Below, in pieces: positions 61,865-64,000 of a stretch of DNA of 64,000 nt. Numbering within the stretch: the stretch's first letter is position 1; every line of letters starts with the position of its first letter. The notes below the pieces were generated by a model. The model had not been told where the DNA came from. It did no database searches and saw only the letters and a list, made by a program, of their open reading frames with translations. A program made the position numbers and the translations under genes. The stretch lies in assembly GCA_022702545.1 (NCBI GenBank), contig JAHRBC010000004.1:3162001-3226000 (forward strand). The letters are read 5' to 3'. This stretch comes from Phycomyces nitens. Taxonomy: Eukaryota; Mucoromycota; Mucoromycetes; Mucorales; Phycomycetaceae.

Positions 61865-62963
61865 ATGTCTCAATTTATATCATCAAGCTCTAAAAAGACC
61901 TACAAGTCGACTATCAAGAAGTCGATTGGTAAGACTAGTGGCACTAGACCAGCAGGAACCGTGATGCAGACGATCCTTCCTGCTCCAAGCAACAATGCTG
62001 AACAGGACGGCGCAGTGTTGTCAAACCTGTCGGCTCTTCAGACAAGACTGAATGAGTCGCATGTCCTGTTGCAGCAGGTCCATCAAGGGATGGAATCCCT
62101 CAAGAACTCGAATGGCAACAGTAGCCAAGTTTCCCCCCATCAAGCTCCACCACCACAGATGTATATGAAGTATCGACTTCCATCGGTCTCGGTAGGATAT
62201 CTATATATAAATATTAATTTTATATTGATGAATTACTTACCCTATGTCATATAGCGCCTCATACGATCAGAGACAAGGAATGTCTTGGTGTCTACACCAT
62301 TGACAATGAATGAGGAGGCACTCTCTTCATCCAACCGGCCTATTGCAGACAAGGTCCGGATGTATATCCATCAACAGCCCGAAGGACAGCCTCTTGCGTC
62401 TGCAGTCATAGAGGAAAAAACAAGACGGCATATCTCGTACAAGCTAAACAGAGCTAACACCTCGCCAGAAAAGTTAGCTAAGCGAAACCAGTCTTCTCGT
62501 AGACGTACGAGAAAAACAAGAGTTAGTATAATATAATATTTGTTTTCATACTTCTAATACTTGATTTTGAAATAGGTCCTCGCCGCCTACAAGAGGCTGC
62601 ATTTGGCAGACAGGGCGAACTTGGAGTCCAAGTATGGAGAGACAGTCGAGGATCTCTTAGACAAAGAGATGTTGTCTGACATTGAGTCTGATGATGAGCA
62701 ACGGGAGTATACCGTTTATACTCCCAGTAACAGACATCCTTTGGTAAGATATTGTTCGGGCAAATTTGATGTGCTTCATATAATTAATTAATTTGATTAT
62801 GATATAGGTCGAGGAGTACTTGGGCGAGTTGAAAGCCCAGAGGAGCAAGGAAAAGAAGATGAAGGTCATTGACTTTTCTTCTTGTCCTGTTGAAAGTAGA
62901 CATATTGAATTGTCAAAAGAGCAGAAGGCGCGTGTTGCCAAGTGGATTGCAACACGGCAATAA
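61865..62963 (+). CDS. CACTA accessory protein, element Z copy (intact)
   Basis: 305-aa homolog of the accessory proteins of X and Y by architecture. Four exons: 61865-62191, 62255-62521, 62576-62743 and 62808-62963, with exon 3 (168 nt) equal to X and Y and exon 4 (156 nt) equal to Y. The N-terminus is basic and Ser-rich (SSSSKKTYKSTIKKS), followed by a coiled-coil-like stretch (ALQTRLNESHVLLQQV). Exon 2 ends in an Arg-rich cluster (RNQSSRRRTRKTR) and exon 3 has VLAAYKRLHLADRANLE in the position of the Y block AYAKYKEQ. Sequence identity is low, so homology rests mainly on exon structure, position and the basic cluster. No stop was found. Confidence 0.7.
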
Positions 62964-63495
62964 AAATATTTGTATTTGGTTGTCTTGATATAATGGTCTT
63001 TATTGAATAAGTTGAAACAAGTTGTTGGGCTGGAAGATGATGGTGGTAGGATTGGCATTACTCGTTTTTGTATTGTTGAAGCATTAAAAAATAAAGAAAG
63101 ACAAGATGGTGAGAAACAATATTATTTTTAATGGTTATTTTATTTTAGTCATAATTATTGCAAAACAAATATTTAATAGTAAAATAAAATATTTTCATCG
63201 GCTTTATAAACTTGGAATTTAAATGAAAATTTTTAGTATATTATGTAGTATAAACTTTAAAATATAGCTGATTATCGGGTATTAAATAAACAGCTACTTG
63301 GCTTATCGCATAATGAGCTGAAGAAAATAAATATTTGTTTTGATATCTGTTTTAAAGAACATGAAACTTGTATATATCAATCTAATATTTTAATCAATCT
63401 TAAAAATGTATTGATAAAATAACAGATGGTAAAGTAAAACAAGAAAAATAAGCATTACGTGGCTGATGTTTGTGGTCAAAAACGCAATTTTTTTA
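62964..63495. other. gap between convergent accessory and transposase genes of Z
   Basis: AT-rich, no gene seen. The corresponding gap in X is only 103 bp. Confidence 0.5.
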
Positions 63496-64000
63496 TTAAG
63501 TGACGACTTTTCTAGGTAATGGAATAATCAGGCGTTTTTGAGACCCTTGTTGGAGATTGTGAGTTGTCAATGCAAAGCAAGAATGCAGACGATGTACTGG
63601 AATAATACACTCAATGGTCTCCTCTAAAAACCCCTTTTCCCACAGCTCCAGACCTTGGTTGATCAACAGTTGATATCTGCCAGCATTATACGTCGGAAAC
63701 CATTTGACGAAAGCAAAAGTAGAAACTCTTTCGATTCCACCAATCTTGATAACATGAGTAAATAAATACTCAATCTGGCCGGGAAATGCAACGAATTCAC
63801 TTGTCGAATTGTCCAGAAACAAGACTTGTACAAAAGAACCGCGCTTTTTCTTTTCACCACTCCAATACTCTTGTCCTAGCAACGAAATCTTCTTCATCTT
63901 GCGAATCCGGTCATTGATATAGACATGCCCTCCAAGTGGGATGCTATCCGTGGCACAGAAGGAAATCCCAGTGTCTTGGTAAGCCTTGTTATAGAATTCG
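63496..64000 (-). CDS. TNP2-type CACTA transposase, element Z copy, C-terminal part (5' end outside window)
   Basis: 168 codons to the stop at 63496. It matches the C-termini of the X and Y transposases: RGSFVQVLFLDN versus RGSYIQAIFQEN, FPGQIEYLFTHV versus FTGQIQYLFVNS, TFAFVKWF versus TFAYVKWY, and IIPVHRLHSCFAL versus ILPVHRILLLVAI. The frame is open to the window edge and shows no lesion. Together with the intact accessory gene this makes Z the only copy here that could still be active. Confidence 0.85.
   Translation of the reverse strand, partial: EFYNKAYQDTGISFCATDSIPLGGHVYINDRIRKMKKISLLGQEYWSGEKKKRGSFVQVLFLDNSTSEFVAFPGQIEYLFTHVIKIGGIERVSTFAFVKWFPTYNAGRYQLLINQGLELWEKGFLEETIECIIPVHRLHSCFALTTHNLQQGSQKRLIIPLPRKVVT

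Larger units (their letters stand above)
60159..64000. mobile_element. CACTA element Z, left part (right end outside window)
   Basis: Starts CACTGCAAAAGAAGGGCC at 60159, directly abutting helicase coding sequence (60156-60158 GTA would be the target duplication). It contains the tiny-exon array (-), accessory gene (+) and the 3' end of a transposase (-), in the same order as Y. Inverted AGTATACTGAT motifs occur near 60184 and 60290. The right terminus is not visible, so the TSD cannot be confirmed. Confidence 0.8.

Overview
The window looks like nuclear DNA of an early-diverging filamentous fungus, most likely Mucoromycota (Mucorales-like). The evidence is AT-rich intergenic DNA, many short GT-AG introns (mostly 41-100 nt), an RNAi-type RNA-dependent RNA polymerase, a GDP-fucose transporter, and dense DNA transposons of the MULE, Tc1, CACTA and Helitron types. 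The species is not identifiable from the sequence alone.

The left part (1-26.5 kb) is mostly a conventional gene region. In order it holds the 3' end of TAF7, an RdRP (-), a degraded MULE relic, an aldo/keto reductase (+), a METTL23-like methyltransferase (+), a GDP-fucose transporter (-) divergent from topoisomerase III TOP3 (+), Rab7/Ypt7 (+) convergent with complex I subunit NDUFA12 (-), mitochondrial GatA (+), and a LIM-C1-RhoGAP protein (+). Exon structures of all the complete genes except the RdRP 5' end could be solved so that total coding length is divisible by three and junctions match family consensus.

The right part (26.8-64 kb) is a transposon island. It contains an 862-bp foldback with a MITE at its centre, a Tc1 transposase (+), a MULE transposase whose gene continues into an OTU-like protease (+), a 1,348-bp Tc1 element with 30-bp TIRs and TA duplications inside a field of 17-18-bp repeats, a second MULE pseudogene that carries a solo LTR and whose N-terminal exon sits between 1.1-kb inverted arms, and a large IS630/Tc1-related transposase pseudogene (-).

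From 45 kb to the end, several elements are nested. A Helitron-type PIF1 helicase gene (-) is split by CACTA element Y (45,664-58,331, TSD GCG). The transposase of Y is itself split by CACTA element X (48,679-55,268, TSD TAT). A third CACTA element, Z (from 60,159 past the window end), cuts the helicase further upstream. Removing X and Y with one TSD copy each restores the interrupted reading frames exactly. All three CACTA elements share an architecture: a TNP2-type transposase convergent with a four-exon accessory gene (305-350 codons, exon 3 always 168 nt), plus a divergent array of tiny exon-like blocks upstream of the accessory gene. This accessory/transposase pair, present as three divergent copies, is the best candidate for an undescribed system here. 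I infer that the accessory protein plays a TnpA-like role.

Most older elements carry in-frame stops explainable as C-to-T changes (CAA, CAG or CGA becoming TAA, TAG or TGA). In two cases the sister CACTA copy keeps the ancestral codon. Copy Z shows no lesion in its visible genes and may be the youngest.
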